Shown here: one piece after another, positions 34,656 through 43,100 of the stretch | Numbering within the stretch: the stretch's first letter is position 1 | Layout: each line of letters begins with the position of its first letter | Origin: JANLVJ01 sp031363945 | GTDB lineage: Bacteria > Bacteroidota > Bacteroidia > Sphingobacteriales > Sphingobacteriaceae | Length of the DNA stretch: 64,000 nucleotides | Assembly (NCBI GenBank): GCA_031363945.1 | Contig: JANLVJ010000078.1 | Location: 62,001-126,000 of the forward strand | Direction: 5' to 3' | Made by a program: the position numbers and the translations under genes | Notes under the pieces: model-generated | The model's database searches: none | The model's input: only the letters and a program-made list of their open reading frames with translations | Told to the model about the DNA's origin: nothing

Positions 34656-35049
34656 TGGAGCTGGAGGGATTCGAACCCTCGTCCAAACATGTGATCAGAT
34701 ATGCTTTCTACGCGCTTATTTTACAGTTGATTTTCGTTGAAGGGCTGACTGTAAACGGCCTACCATTCCCTTAGTTCCTTAGTTTCGGGCCAATCGCGGA
34801 ACTCCATGGCTTTATCCCGACTTTATGGTGCCTCACTATCAGTTGCGGCCGGTCGGCGCCTCTGGGAGACATCTCGCTTCCCGATTCTTAACCGGGATTT
34901 AAGTTTAACCTAACATAGTCAGATTAAGCAGCAAGAGCGTATGTATTTTCGCCATTTAAAAGTGTGAAGATTCAGATTTACGAGCTAGATCAACAATGCT
35001 CGGCGTGCTTACATACTTATCGTCCACCCTGTCAAATCCGGTCAGCCCC
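34656..35049 (-). ncRNA. ssrA: Transfer-messenger RNA (tmRNA)
   Basis: The minus strand begins GGGGCTGACCGGATTTGACA, the standard tmRNA 5' end with the D-arm analogue, and ends in a TpsiC arm GGGTTCGAATCC with acceptor strand CAGCTCC that pairs with the 5' GGGGCTG (one G-U). The CCA is not encoded. The tag ORF lies near 34930-34960 and reads GGC GAA AAT ACA TAC GCT CTT GCT GCT TAA, giving tag (A)GENTYALAA. About 394 bases, as usual. With SmpB (51552-52001) it rescues stalled ribosomes and tags the peptide for proteolysis. Confidence 0.95.
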
Positions 35050-35063
35050 ATAAATACTTTTTG

Positions 35064-35071
35064 CAAATATA
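35064..35071 (-). promoter_or_regulatory. Candidate -7 box of tmRNA
   Basis: TATATTTG on the minus strand fits TAnnTTTG. It ends 15 bases before the mature 5' end, so the precursor would carry a short leader for RNase P to remove. No good -33 TTTG is seen at 19 bases. Confidence 0.4.
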
Positions 35072-35089
35072 AGGAAATTTTTATTCCAC

Positions 35090-36316
35090 CTATGCTTTTA
35101 ATGCCTCTAGTTGTAATGTTTCAGTTCTTCCGGGATACACTTTTAAGGCTTCTTCAAGGCAGTGCATAGCTTTAACCAGGTCGCCCTTGTTTAAAACATA
35201 GGCCATACGCACCTCATCATTACCAGTATCAGGAGTAGAGTAAAAGCCAGAACCAGGTGCCATCATAACAGTCTGGTTATCGATTGAAAACTCTTCAAGC
35301 ATCCACTTACAGAAGCGGTCGGCATTATCAATTGGTAATTTTGCCATCACATAAAAAGCACCACCCGGATTAGGGCAGTAAACACCTTCCATCTTATTCA
35401 GTAACTTAATAATTGTATTACGGCGGCTGGTATACTCGGCTATAACATTTTCAAAATATGAATCAGGGGTATCAACAGCAGCTTCTCCAGCAATCTGAGC
35501 CACCAGAGGTGGGCAAAGACGGGCCTGTCCAAATTTTATAGCCGTTGCCAGCACCTCTTTATTACGGGTGATTAATGCACCTAAACGGGCACCACAGGCA
35601 GAATACCGTTTTGAAATGGTATCAATGACTATTACATGCTCGTCAAGACCTTCTAGCTGCATGGGAGAAATAAAATTTCCACCATCATAACAAAAGTCTC
35701 TATAGGCTTCATCGCAAAAAAGAAACAGATCATGTTTTATGACCAGGTCTTTTAGCAGGTTTAATTCTTCAGGGGTATATAGATAGCCGGTAGGATTATT
35801 TGGGCTACAGATCATGATACCCTTCGTACGGGGGCCAATCAGCTTTTCAAATTCTGCAATAGGAGGCAGAGCGAAACCAGTTTCAATATATGATCTGATT
35901 GGAACAACCTTTACACCTGACATCCATGCAAAACCATTGTAGTTGGCATAAAATGGCTCAGGAATAATCAGTTCATCCTCATTATCCATGCAGCTATTCA
36001 GGGCGAGAGTTATTGCCTCTGAACCTCCAGTAGTAACCATAATCTGATCAGCAACGATATTATAACCCGTTTTTTGGTAGTAAGAAGCCAGTTTATTCCT
36101 GTAAGAAGGCAAACCTTCAGACGGAGTATATGCCCAAACCTTGAAATCAATATTCTTAATCGCCTGCAGCATGCCTTCAGGAGTTTCAATATCAGGTTGA
36201 CCGATATTCAGGTGAAAGACATGTTTTCCAAGCTTTTTTGCCTTATCAGCAAAAACTGCAAGTTTACGTATAGGTGAGGCGGGCATTTCAATACCCTTAT
36301 TTGATACTTTTGGCAT
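35090..36316 (-). CDS. Class I/II PLP-dependent aminotransferase
   Basis: 408 residues, fold type I aminotransferase. N-terminal LNIGQPDIETPEG (36-48), TTGGSEAITLALN (95-107), SPNNPTGYLY (171-180), CDEAYRDF (201-208) and the Schiff-base Lys236 in DTISKRYSACGARLG (232-246), with Arg near the C-terminus for the substrate carboxylate. Likely an aspartate/aromatic-type aminotransferase of the Ia/Ig kind; it could catalyse the last step of Phe/Tyr synthesis, since the aro operon 3 kb away contains none, but substrate is unproven. A terminator-like hairpin lies just 16 bases upstream of its start. Confidence 0.9.
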   Translation of the reverse strand: MPKVSNKGIEMPASPIRKLAVFADKAKKLGKHVFHLNIGQPDIETPEGMLQAIKNIDFKVWAYTPSEGLPSYRNKLASYYQKTGYNIVADQIMVTTGGSEAITLALNSCMDNEDELIIPEPFYANYNGFAWMSGVKVVPIRSYIETGFALPPIAEFEKLIGPRTKGIMICSPNNPTGYLYTPEELNLLKDLVIKHDLFLFCDEAYRDFCYDGGNFISPMQLEGLDEHVIVIDTISKRYSACGARLGALITRNKEVLATAIKFGQARLCPPLVAQIAGEAAVDTPDSYFENVIAEYTSRRNTIIKLLNKMEGVYCPNPGGAFYVMAKLPIDNADRFCKWMLEEFSIDNQTVMMAPGSGFYSTPDTGNDEVRMAYVLNKGDLVKAMHCLEEALKVYPGRTETLQLEALKA

Positions 36317-36324
36317 AATCGTAA

Positions 36325-36353
36325 ATAAAAAAAATCCCGCTGATGACGGGATT
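36325..36353 (-). terminator. Intrinsic terminator of DUF1573 gene, abutting the aminotransferase start
   Basis: On the minus strand AATCCCG (36347-36353), loop of 7, CGGGATT (36333-36339), then a run of eight T residues. It is 30 bases after the DUF1573 stop and only about 9 bases before the aminotransferase ATG. Confidence 0.75.
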
Positions 36354-36382
36354 CAAAATTACTAAAACCAATATAATTTGGC

Positions 36383-36808
36383 TTATTTTTTCTTGTCTAC
36401 AACACCTTTAATATACAAGACTTTAACAGGGGTCTTAGAATTTGACGAAACAGTAACTGCTTTGTTAAAACCACCTGGTCTGCCATTTGTGTCATATGAA
36501 ACAAATATGCTTCCGGTTTTACCCTGACCAACAGGCTCTTTTGACCATTTAGGAGTTGTGCAACCGCAAGAAGCTACCACGTTGGTAAGAAGCAAAGGCT
36601 CTTTACCAGTGTTTGCAAATTTAAATTCATAAACTGCCGCTGGTCCTTCATTGACAGTTCCAAAATCATGCACTTCTTTATCGAACTTGAATTCTGCTTT
36701 ATTTGGATCAACAGCAGCTGATGCCGTTGCTGTAACTGGCGTAGTTTGTGCTATGCCTAAAGAGGTAAAACCGAGCAGAATTGCGCCTAGCAAAAATACT
36801 TTTTTCAT
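36383..36808 (-). CDS. Exported DUF1573 domain protein
   Basis: 141 residues with a Sec signal peptide (1-20, LGFTSLGIAQ) and one DUF1573 Ig-like domain: FKFDKEVHDFGTVNEGPAAVYEFKFANTGKEPLLLTNVVASCGCTTPKW, VSYDTNGRPGGFNKAVTVSSNS. The VxxSCGCTxP motif carries two cysteines. Widespread in Bacteroidetes; function unknown, probably periplasmic or surface-associated. Single-gene unit followed by a terminator. Confidence 0.92.
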   Translation of the reverse strand: MKKVFLLGAILLGFTSLGIAQTTPVTATASAAVDPNKAEFKFDKEVHDFGTVNEGPAAVYEFKFANTGKEPLLLTNVVASCGCTTPKWSKEPVGQGKTGSIFVSYDTNGRPGGFNKAVTVSSNSKTPVKVLYIKGVVDKKK

Positions 36809-36935
36809 GTGTTTGATTCGTTTGAGGGTATAGAGTTAATAAGATTAGACTTTTTAAAGTACTACTCTTCAACGGATATATTAGTATAAAGTTACATGAT
36901 AGCTTATTTTATTTGAAATCATTATTTGGCGAGTA

Positions 36936-36953
36936 ATTGTTAATTTTAACAAT
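36936..36953 (+). promoter_or_regulatory. 18-base palindrome before the E1 gene (possible operator)
   Basis: ATTGTTAA-TT-TTAACAAT is a perfect inverted repeat with a 2-base centre, 20 bases before the E1 start. Such symmetry suits a dimeric repressor; which one is unknown. A+T-rich palindromes also occur by chance. Confidence 0.35.
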
Positions 36954-36973
36954 CCAATTAACTTAAATCTTAG

Positions 36974-39406
36974 ATGCTGGAAATTATCGACCCTAACATC
37001 GCTGCACAAGACGGCTTTGAACTTTCATTTGAAGAATTTAAAAAAATTGTGGTTAACGATTACAGGCTGGTTTTAGAAAGCAGGCAGGCAAGTATGCTTG
37101 GTCGCAAAGAAGTTTTAACGGGTAAAGCAAAATTTGGCATTTTTGGAGATGGAAAAGAGCTTGCTCAGATTGCCATGTCAAAGGTTTTTGAAAATGGAGA
37201 CTTTAGATCTGGTTACTATCGTGACCAGACTTTTATGTTTGCCTCAGGTATTTCTAATGTAGCTGAGTTTTTCGCTCAACTTTATGCCCATACAGATATT
37301 GCCTATGATCCTCATTCAGGAGGTCGGGCAATGAGTTGTCATTATGCTACACGGAGTATTGATGAAGCTGGTAATTGGAAGAATCTTATGCAGATGAAAA
37401 ATACCAGTGCTGACATCTCTCCAACAGGTGGGCAAATGCCCAGACTTGTAGGCCTGGCGTATGCATCAAAATTATATCGGGAAAATCCGGCCCTTAAATA
37501 CCTCGACACATTCTCTTCTAATGGTAATGAAATTGCCTTTGGTACAATTGGAAACGCCAGTACATCAGAAGGTTTATTCTTTGAAGCTATAAACGCCGCC
37601 GGAGTCTTACAAATACCAATGCTCATTTCAGTCTGGGATGATGAATATGGCATCTCAGTACCTGCAGAATTTCATACCACCAAGAAAAATATATCTGAGG
37701 CCTTAAAAGGTTTTCAACGGGATGAAAAAGTGGCTGGTTTTGAGATTTTTCAGGTAAATGGTTGGGATTATCCAGCTCTATGCGAAACCTACCAGAAGGC
37801 AGTGAAGATCTGCCGTGAAAATCATATACCTGTCATTGTACATGTTCGTGAAATGACTCAACCCCAGGGTCATTCAACTTCGGGTTCACATGAGCGTTAT
37901 AAATCACGTGAGCGGCTAGACTGGGAAATTGCCCACGACTGCAATAAAAAAATGCGTGAATGGATGATTGAATCAGCCATCGCCACAGAAGAAGAACTTG
38001 AGTTAGTAGAATATACAGCCAGAATTACTGTACGTGATATTCAGAAAAAGGCATGGACTGATTATGGTACAACAATTCTCTCAGACATGGATGCAGTAAA
38101 GGCATGTTTGGAAAATCTCAAACATGAAATCACGGATGGAGAAGGGCTCGAAGAATTAAGCGATGCGCTTTTTTCAGCCGTAGACCCTAGTAATAAAGAT
38201 GTTTTCTCAGCCGTTAGAAGAGCACTTTGGCTTTGCAGGTTTGAAAAAACTACGGCAAAACACGAGCTTGAAGAACTACATGCCAGGTTAATTGCTGAAA
38301 ATGTAGCCCGTTACAGTTCTCATTTATTCACTGAAACAGCTGAATCACCCCTAAAGATTGAGGTTATCGCCCCGATTTTTTCTAGTAAGAGCCGGGTTGT
38401 CGATGGCCGTGAAATATTACAGGCCTGTTTTGACGCAGCTCTTGAGCGTGATCCAAGAGTACTTGCCTTCGGTGAAGATGTCGGCCGAATTGGTGATGTC
38501 AACCAGGGCTTCGCAGGTTTACAGCAAAAGTTCGGGGAAAACAGAGTGATTGATACCGGTATTCGGGAAGCTACTATTATCGGTCAGGGCATAGGGCTTG
38601 CTCTGCGCGGCTTGAGACCCATCGCTGAAATTCAATATTTAGATTATCTTTTATTTGGTCTTGAGCCCCTCAGTGATGATCTGGCTACACTTTCATACAG
38701 AACCAAGGGTGGGCAGAAAGCCCCGCTTATTGTACGAACCCGAGGTCACAGGCTTGAAGGTACCTGGCATTCAGGTTCACCACTGGGTATGATCCTGAAT
38801 TCAATACGTGGAATTCATGTACTTGTGCCACGCAATATGACTCAGGCTGCTGGTTTCTATAATACACTCTTACGTTCAGACGAACCGGCAATGGTCATAG
38901 AATGTCTGAATGCTTATAGGATGAAGGAGAGATTACCAGATAATATCGGAGAATATACTATTCCTCTGGGTCAGCCTGAAATTCTTGTTACTGGTAATGA
39001 TGTGACAATTGTTACTTATGGTGCCTGTTGTAAGGTTGCCATAGATGCCATCGTTTTTCTTCAGGGGATAGGTATTCAAGTTGAACTGATAGATGTTCAG
39101 ACATTATTACCATTTGACATCAACCATGTCATTCTTGATTCGATTAAAAAGACAAGTAGGGTTTTGTTCTTAGATGAAGATATCCCGGGTGGTGGAACTG
39201 CCTTTATGATGCAACAGGTGATTGAGACCCAGGGGGCCTATTTTTATCTTGATGCCGCACCGAAGATTTTGAGTGCTAAAGATCACCGTACTGCTTACGG
39301 CACTGATGGTGATTATTTCTCAAAGCCTAATCCTGAAGATATTTTTGAAATGGTTTATTCAATGATGCAGGAATCGAATAAAGAGCTATATCCTCCTCTG
39401 TTCTAA
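36974..39406 (+). CDS. Fused E1 alpha/beta of an alpha-ketoacid dehydrogenase (branched-chain type)
   Basis: 810 residues. Residues 1-about 400 are the E1 alpha module: YRDQTFMFA (82-90), SGGRAMSCHY (115-124), then the thiamine pyrophosphate region GNASTSEGLFFEAINAAGV (193-211) to WDDEYGIS (221-228), and QGHSTSGSHERYKS. Residues about 470-810 are the E1 beta module: VVDGREILQACFDAALERDPRVLAFGEDVG, GIREATIIGQGIGLALRGLRPIAEIQYLDYLLFGLEPL. This single-chain E1 is common in Bacteroidetes and probably decarboxylates branched-chain 2-oxoacids (precursors of iso-fatty acids). Note Asn194 where the metal-binding Asp of the GDG motif is normally found. E2 and E3 are not in the window. Confidence 0.9.
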   Translation: MLEIIDPNIAAQDGFELSFEEFKKIVVNDYRLVLESRQASMLGRKEVLTGKAKFGIFGDGKELAQIAMSKVFENGDFRSGYYRDQTFMFASGISNVAEFFAQLYAHTDIAYDPHSGGRAMSCHYATRSIDEAGNWKNLMQMKNTSADISPTGGQMPRLVGLAYASKLYRENPALKYLDTFSSNGNEIAFGTIGNASTSEGLFFEAINAAGVLQIPMLISVWDDEYGISVPAEFHTTKKNISEALKGFQRDEKVAGFEIFQVNGWDYPALCETYQKAVKICRENHIPVIVHVREMTQPQGHSTSGSHERYKSRERLDWEIAHDCNKKMREWMIESAIATEEELELVEYTARITVRDIQKKAWTDYGTTILSDMDAVKACLENLKHEITDGEGLEELSDALFSAVDPSNKDVFSAVRRALWLCRFEKTTAKHELEELHARLIAENVARYSSHLFTETAESPLKIEVIAPIFSSKSRVVDGREILQACFDAALERDPRVLAFGEDVGRIGDVNQGFAGLQQKFGENRVIDTGIREATIIGQGIGLALRGLRPIAEIQYLDYLLFGLEPLSDDLATLSYRTKGGQKAPLIVRTRGHRLEGTWHSGSPLGMILNSIRGIHVLVPRNMTQAAGFYNTLLRSDEPAMVIECLNAYRMKERLPDNIGEYTIPLGQPEILVTGNDVTIVTYGACCKVAIDAIVFLQGIGIQVELIDVQTLLPFDINHVILDSIKKTSRVLFLDEDIPGGGTAFMMQQVIETQGAYFYLDAAPKILSAKDHRTAYGTDGDYFSKPNPEDIFEMVYSMMQESNKELYPPLF

Positions 39407-39438
39407 TATTTCTGTAGAAATTTCTTGAGGCGTAAAAT

Positions 39439-40521
39439 CTAACTTTTATACATTTGATTTCTGAGAAAGTGGTCTGTAATAACAAGAGCAGCCATAGCTT
39501 CAACAATTGGTACTGCACGCGGTAAAACACATGGATCATGCCGGCCTTTCCCTACTACATTGACACTATTTCCATTCTGATCAACAGTTTCCTGCACCTG
39601 CATGATTGTTGCAACCGGCTTAAAAGCTACCCTGAAATAGATATCTTCTCCATTTGATATTCCGCCTTGAATTCCCCCTGATTTATTTGTTCGTGTTCGC
39701 ACAGCCCCAGCTTCATCTGTATAATAGGCGTCATTATTTTCAGAACCCTTATTAAAGGCACCTTCAAAACCCGAACCATATTCAAAACCCTGAACAGCGT
39801 TTACACTGAGCATAGCTTTACCAAGTTCTGCATGAAGCTTATCGAAAACAGGCTCACCCAGCCCTGCAGGAGCACCAAAAATCACACAGCTTATAATTCC
39901 CCCTACTGTATCACCTTCTTTCCTCGTCTGATCAATCAGTGCGATCATACGTTCGGCTGTTTCAGTGTCAGGGCAGCGGACAATATTTTCTTCGGCAAGG
40001 CTTAAATCTAGCTTATTATAAGGAATATCAAGCTGAACAGCGCCAACACGGCTTACATAGGCCTGTATCCTAACCCCCCTGTCATTAAGAAACAGCTTTG
40101 CAATAGCACCTGCTGCAACCCTGGCTGCAGTTTCACGTGCAGAAGACCTGCCTCCGCCACGGTAGTCGCGGAAACCATATTTCTGGTCATAAGCATAATC
40201 TGCATGTGAAGGCCTGTAACTTGCTTTAACATGGTCATAATCTTTCGAACGTTGATCTTCATTTGGAATAAGCATGGTTAGCGGTGTACCTGTACTTCTT
40301 CCTTCAAATACTCCTGATAATATAGTTACTGTATCTGACTCTTTTCTTTGGGTGGTGATACGTGATTGCCCTGGTTTTCGCCGGTCAAGTTCTGATTGAA
40401 TAAAGACTTCATCAATAATAATCCCCGATGGGCAGCCATCGATCGTCACTCCAATTGCAGGCCCATGTGATTCACCAAAAGTTGTGATACGAAAAATCTG
40501 ACCAAAGCTATTACCTGCCAT
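39439..40521 (-). CDS. aroC: Chorismate synthase
   Basis: 360 residues, full length. N-terminal MAGNSFGQIFRITTFGESHGPAIGVTIDGCPSGI, the RPSHADYAYDQKYGFRDYRGGGRSSARETAARVAAGAIA block and the C-terminal GRHDPCVLPRAVPIVEAMAAL are all chorismate synthase signatures. It eliminates phosphate from EPSP to give chorismate, using reduced FMN. Last gene of the attenuated operon; only one base separates it from the aroA stop codon, so translation is probably coupled. Confidence 0.97.
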   Translation of the reverse strand: MAGNSFGQIFRITTFGESHGPAIGVTIDGCPSGIIIDEVFIQSELDRRKPGQSRITTQRKESDTVTILSGVFEGRSTGTPLTMLIPNEDQRSKDYDHVKASYRPSHADYAYDQKYGFRDYRGGGRSSARETAARVAAGAIAKLFLNDRGVRIQAYVSRVGAVQLDIPYNKLDLSLAEENIVRCPDTETAERMIALIDQTRKEGDTVGGIISCVIFGAPAGLGEPVFDKLHAELGKAMLSVNAVQGFEYGSGFEGAFNKGSENNDAYYTDEAGAVRTRTNKSGGIQGGISNGEDIYFRVAFKPVATIMQVQETVDQNGNSVNVVGKGRHDPCVLPRAVPIVEAMAALVITDHFLRNQMYKS

Positions 40522-40522
40522 T

Positions 40523-41863
40523 TTAATTTATTTGAAAACCGATCATTTCAAGATGATTCCAGAAAGATGGATATGATTTAATAATTACTTCGGCATTGTC
40601 AAAATTGACTTTGCCAATCCTGAGTGCCAGGGGTGCAAAAGCCATTGCCATACGGTGATCATGATAGGTTTCAAACGAAGCTTCTGATGGAAAGTTTAAC
40701 TTTGAGGTATTTAGGGTAAAAATTCCATTTTCCTCAAAAAGCTTTACGCTGATCTTTGCCAGTTCAATTTGTATGGCGGCAATACGGTCAGTTTCTTTGA
40801 TGCGCAGGGTCTCAAGCCCGGTGAAAGAAAGATTTTGACCAAGAGCAGCTGCACATACAATAACCGTCTGGGCAAGATCTGGGCATTCTTTTAAATCAAT
40901 AACGTCGGAACTGAAATTTACTGCACATTTATTCAGTCTCAGTCCGCCTTCTTCAAAGCTTGCACTTACCCCAAAGGGTTTCATCAGTTTAACAATTGCA
41001 CTGTCGCCCTGTAGGCTGTCAGGCAGTAATCCTGGAAGTATGATCACGGCAGTTTCTGACAGAGCAACAAGTGAAAACCAGTAGCTGGCAGCACTCCAAT
41101 CAGGTTCTACAGCAAGTGTAATTGCCTTATAATTTTGATGGTCAATCTGTATAGAAGCTGATCCAACTTCAGCAATTTCTTTGTTGCCCTTATTGATTAT
41201 TTTCGTATAACTTTCAATATCAGCCGTTTGTTCTGTTATAAATTTTGCCTGATAATTGATACCCGCCAGATTCATCATCTGAAGTGTCATGTTTACATAA
41301 GGTTTTGAAGTAAGTTCACCGACTATTTCAAGGGTTAAACCGTCATTGAACAAGGGGGCAATCATGAGCAGTGCTGAAATATACTGGCTGCTGATATCTC
41401 CTTTGATTGACACTATATTTTTTTGAGGTCTTGCTTCTCCAATTTGAATTGGGGGGAAGCCCGTATTCTCAAGATAGGTAATATCAGCACCCAGGCTTTG
41501 CAACGCTTCAACCAAAATCTTTATAGGCCGTTCTTTCATCCGTTTTGACCCAGTAACAATATAGCTGCCGGTTTGAACAGTTAAAAAAGCTGTCAAAAAA
41601 CGCATGACCGTACCTGCAGGACCAACATCAAGCGTCAGAGGTAAAGAAAAATTACCTGCTAGTTGGTAACTACCCACCTGAGCCAGCAGATTTTGCAGAA
41701 TCTGCGTGTCTTCGGCAGCTGAAATGGGTTTGACCAATATAGATTCTTCTGCCAATGCCTGTATAATCAACGCCCTGTTGCATTCACTTTTAGACCCTGG
41801 TAACGGTATTGATCCGGTAACAGTTTTCATAGGCATTGACAGGCTTAGCTGCTTGAGATCCAT
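40523..41863 (-). CDS. aroA: 3-phosphoshikimate 1-carboxyvinyltransferase (EPSP synthase)
   Basis: 446 residues. N-terminal LPGSKSECNRALIIQAL (phosphate-binding Lys-Ser; Cys replaces the usual second Ser of KSxSNR), GPAGTVMRFLTAFL, GDISSQYISALLMIAPL, ECPDLAQTVIVCAAALGQ, LRIKETDRI and DHRMAMAFAPLALR. Joins shikimate 3-phosphate with phosphoenolpyruvate. The GPAGT loop and the KSECNR variation may affect inhibitor sensitivity, but that is only inference. Third gene of the operon. Confidence 0.95.
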   Translation of the reverse strand: MDLKQLSLSMPMKTVTGSIPLPGSKSECNRALIIQALAEESILVKPISAAEDTQILQNLLAQVGSYQLAGNFSLPLTLDVGPAGTVMRFLTAFLTVQTGSYIVTGSKRMKERPIKILVEALQSLGADITYLENTGFPPIQIGEARPQKNIVSIKGDISSQYISALLMIAPLFNDGLTLEIVGELTSKPYVNMTLQMMNLAGINYQAKFITEQTADIESYTKIINKGNKEIAEVGSASIQIDHQNYKAITLAVEPDWSAASYWFSLVALSETAVIILPGLLPDSLQGDSAIVKLMKPFGVSASFEEGGLRLNKCAVNFSSDVIDLKECPDLAQTVIVCAAALGQNLSFTGLETLRIKETDRIAAIQIELAKISVKLFEENGIFTLNTSKLNFPSEASFETYHDHRMAMAFAPLALRIGKVNFDNAEVIIKSYPSFWNHLEMIGFQIN

Positions 41864-41959
41864 TTAATTAAAATACTGGATTGGTTTATAAAAAATGATT
41901 GTAATCGGGTTATGATTTCCAGTTGCAGTCCAAGTAAAATTACCCCTGACAAATTTAAA

Positions 41960-43063
41960 CTATACTTTCAAAGTAGATGCATTCAGTATGTCTGTCTGCT
42001 GGCGTATTGACTCATTGTGAATAAGCTCAAGAAAACGTTCTATAAAATCACGGTCAAGCTGTAATAACTCAGCATAATCAGTACGCTTTTTCATGATTTC
42101 ATCCCAACGGTTGACTTGTAAGACAGTAACTTTATTATCTTTTTTGTAGCGACCGATTTCTTCAACAACTTTCATCCGCTGAGCAAGCTTTTGAATCATT
42201 ACATCATCGATACCGTCAATTTCACGGCGTAAAACCGCCAGTTTATCTGAAAATTCCTGATTTTGAACATCACTTTTGCGAATTACTAGTTCATCAATGA
42301 TTTGCGCCAGGCGTGCAGGGGTAACCTGTTGCTTGGCATCTGTCCAGGCAACTGATGGGTCTATATGGGATTCAATCATCAGACCCTGAAAGTCAAGGTC
42401 CAGGGCTTTCTGAGAAATAAATGCAATCAGCTCTCTGTTTCCGGTGATATGACTGGGATCATTGATGATAGGTAATTCTGGGCAATGAGTTTTTAAAGAC
42501 ACAGGAAGCTCCCACATCGGCTCATTCCGGTAAGCTGACTTTTCATAAGAAGAAAAACCTCTGTGTATGGCGGCTATTTTGGTTATTCCAGCCTTATTGA
42601 TGCGTTCCAGCGCACCTATCCATAATTGCAGATCAGGATTTACCGGATTCTTAATCATCACCGGAACATCAACGCCACGTAATGAATCTGCAATTTCTTG
42701 TACAGTAAACGGGTTGGCAGTAGAGCGGGCGCCAATCCATAATACATCAACACCATGCTTGAGAGCCTGCTCAACGTGGGCCGCTGTCGCAACTTCTACT
42801 GCGGTCGGTAAACCTGTTTCTTTCTTCGCTGAATTTAACCAATCAAGACCAATTGCTCCGATACCTTCAAATTCACCTGGTCGGGTACGTGGTTTCCAAA
42901 TACCTGCTCTGAGCATACTTACCTTACCACTAGCGGCAATGGCGACACATGAATCGATCAGTTGTCTTTCAGTTTCTGCACTGCAAGGGCCCGAAATAAC
43001 CAGTGGTTGCGATTTTGTTTTTACCCAGCTGCTCAGGGGGGCAATTTCAAGTTCAAGTTTCAT
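41960..43063 (-). CDS. Bifunctional DAHP synthase / chorismate mutase
   Basis: 367 residues from ATG 43063 (MKLELEIAPLSSWV); the longer ORF start at 43132 overlaps pheA and adds non-homologous sequence. Residues about 17-265 are a type I-beta DAHP synthase: LVISGPCSAETERQL, MLRAGIWKPRTRPGEFEGIG, PTAVEVATAAHVEQAL, DPSHITGNRELIAFISQKAL. Residues about 270-365 are an AroQ chorismate mutase: LAVLRREIDGIDDVMIQKLAQRMKVVEEIGRYKKDN...VNRWDEIMKKR. The first step of the shikimate route and the first step after chorismate are thus in one chain; in characterised fusions of this type prephenate inhibits the synthase. Second gene of the operon, 37 bases after pheA. Confidence 0.93.
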   Translation of the reverse strand: MKLELEIAPLSSWVKTKSQPLVISGPCSAETERQLIDSCVAIAASGKVSMLRAGIWKPRTRPGEFEGIGAIGLDWLNSAKKETGLPTAVEVATAAHVEQALKHGVDVLWIGARSTANPFTVQEIADSLRGVDVPVMIKNPVNPDLQLWIGALERINKAGITKIAAIHRGFSSYEKSAYRNEPMWELPVSLKTHCPELPIINDPSHITGNRELIAFISQKALDLDFQGLMIESHIDPSVAWTDAKQQVTPARLAQIIDELVIRKSDVQNQEFSDKLAVLRREIDGIDDVMIQKLAQRMKVVEEIGRYKKDNKVTVLQVNRWDEIMKKRTDYAELLQLDRDFIERFLELIHNESIRQQTDILNASTLKV

Positions 43064-43100
43064 GGCGTTGTATTTAATTTTTCGTTTAGTGTGTAAGTTA

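Noticed and set aside
34660..34690. tRNA-like GGTTCGAATCC motif
   Set aside because: Belongs to the tmRNA; no separate cloverleaf can be drawn around it.
34522..34740. Open reading frame of 72 codons on the plus strand
   Set aside because: Its 3' half runs antisense through the tmRNA terminator and TpsiC arm; the peptide segment GIRTLVQTCDQ is a well-known artefact of translating tRNA/tmRNA ends.
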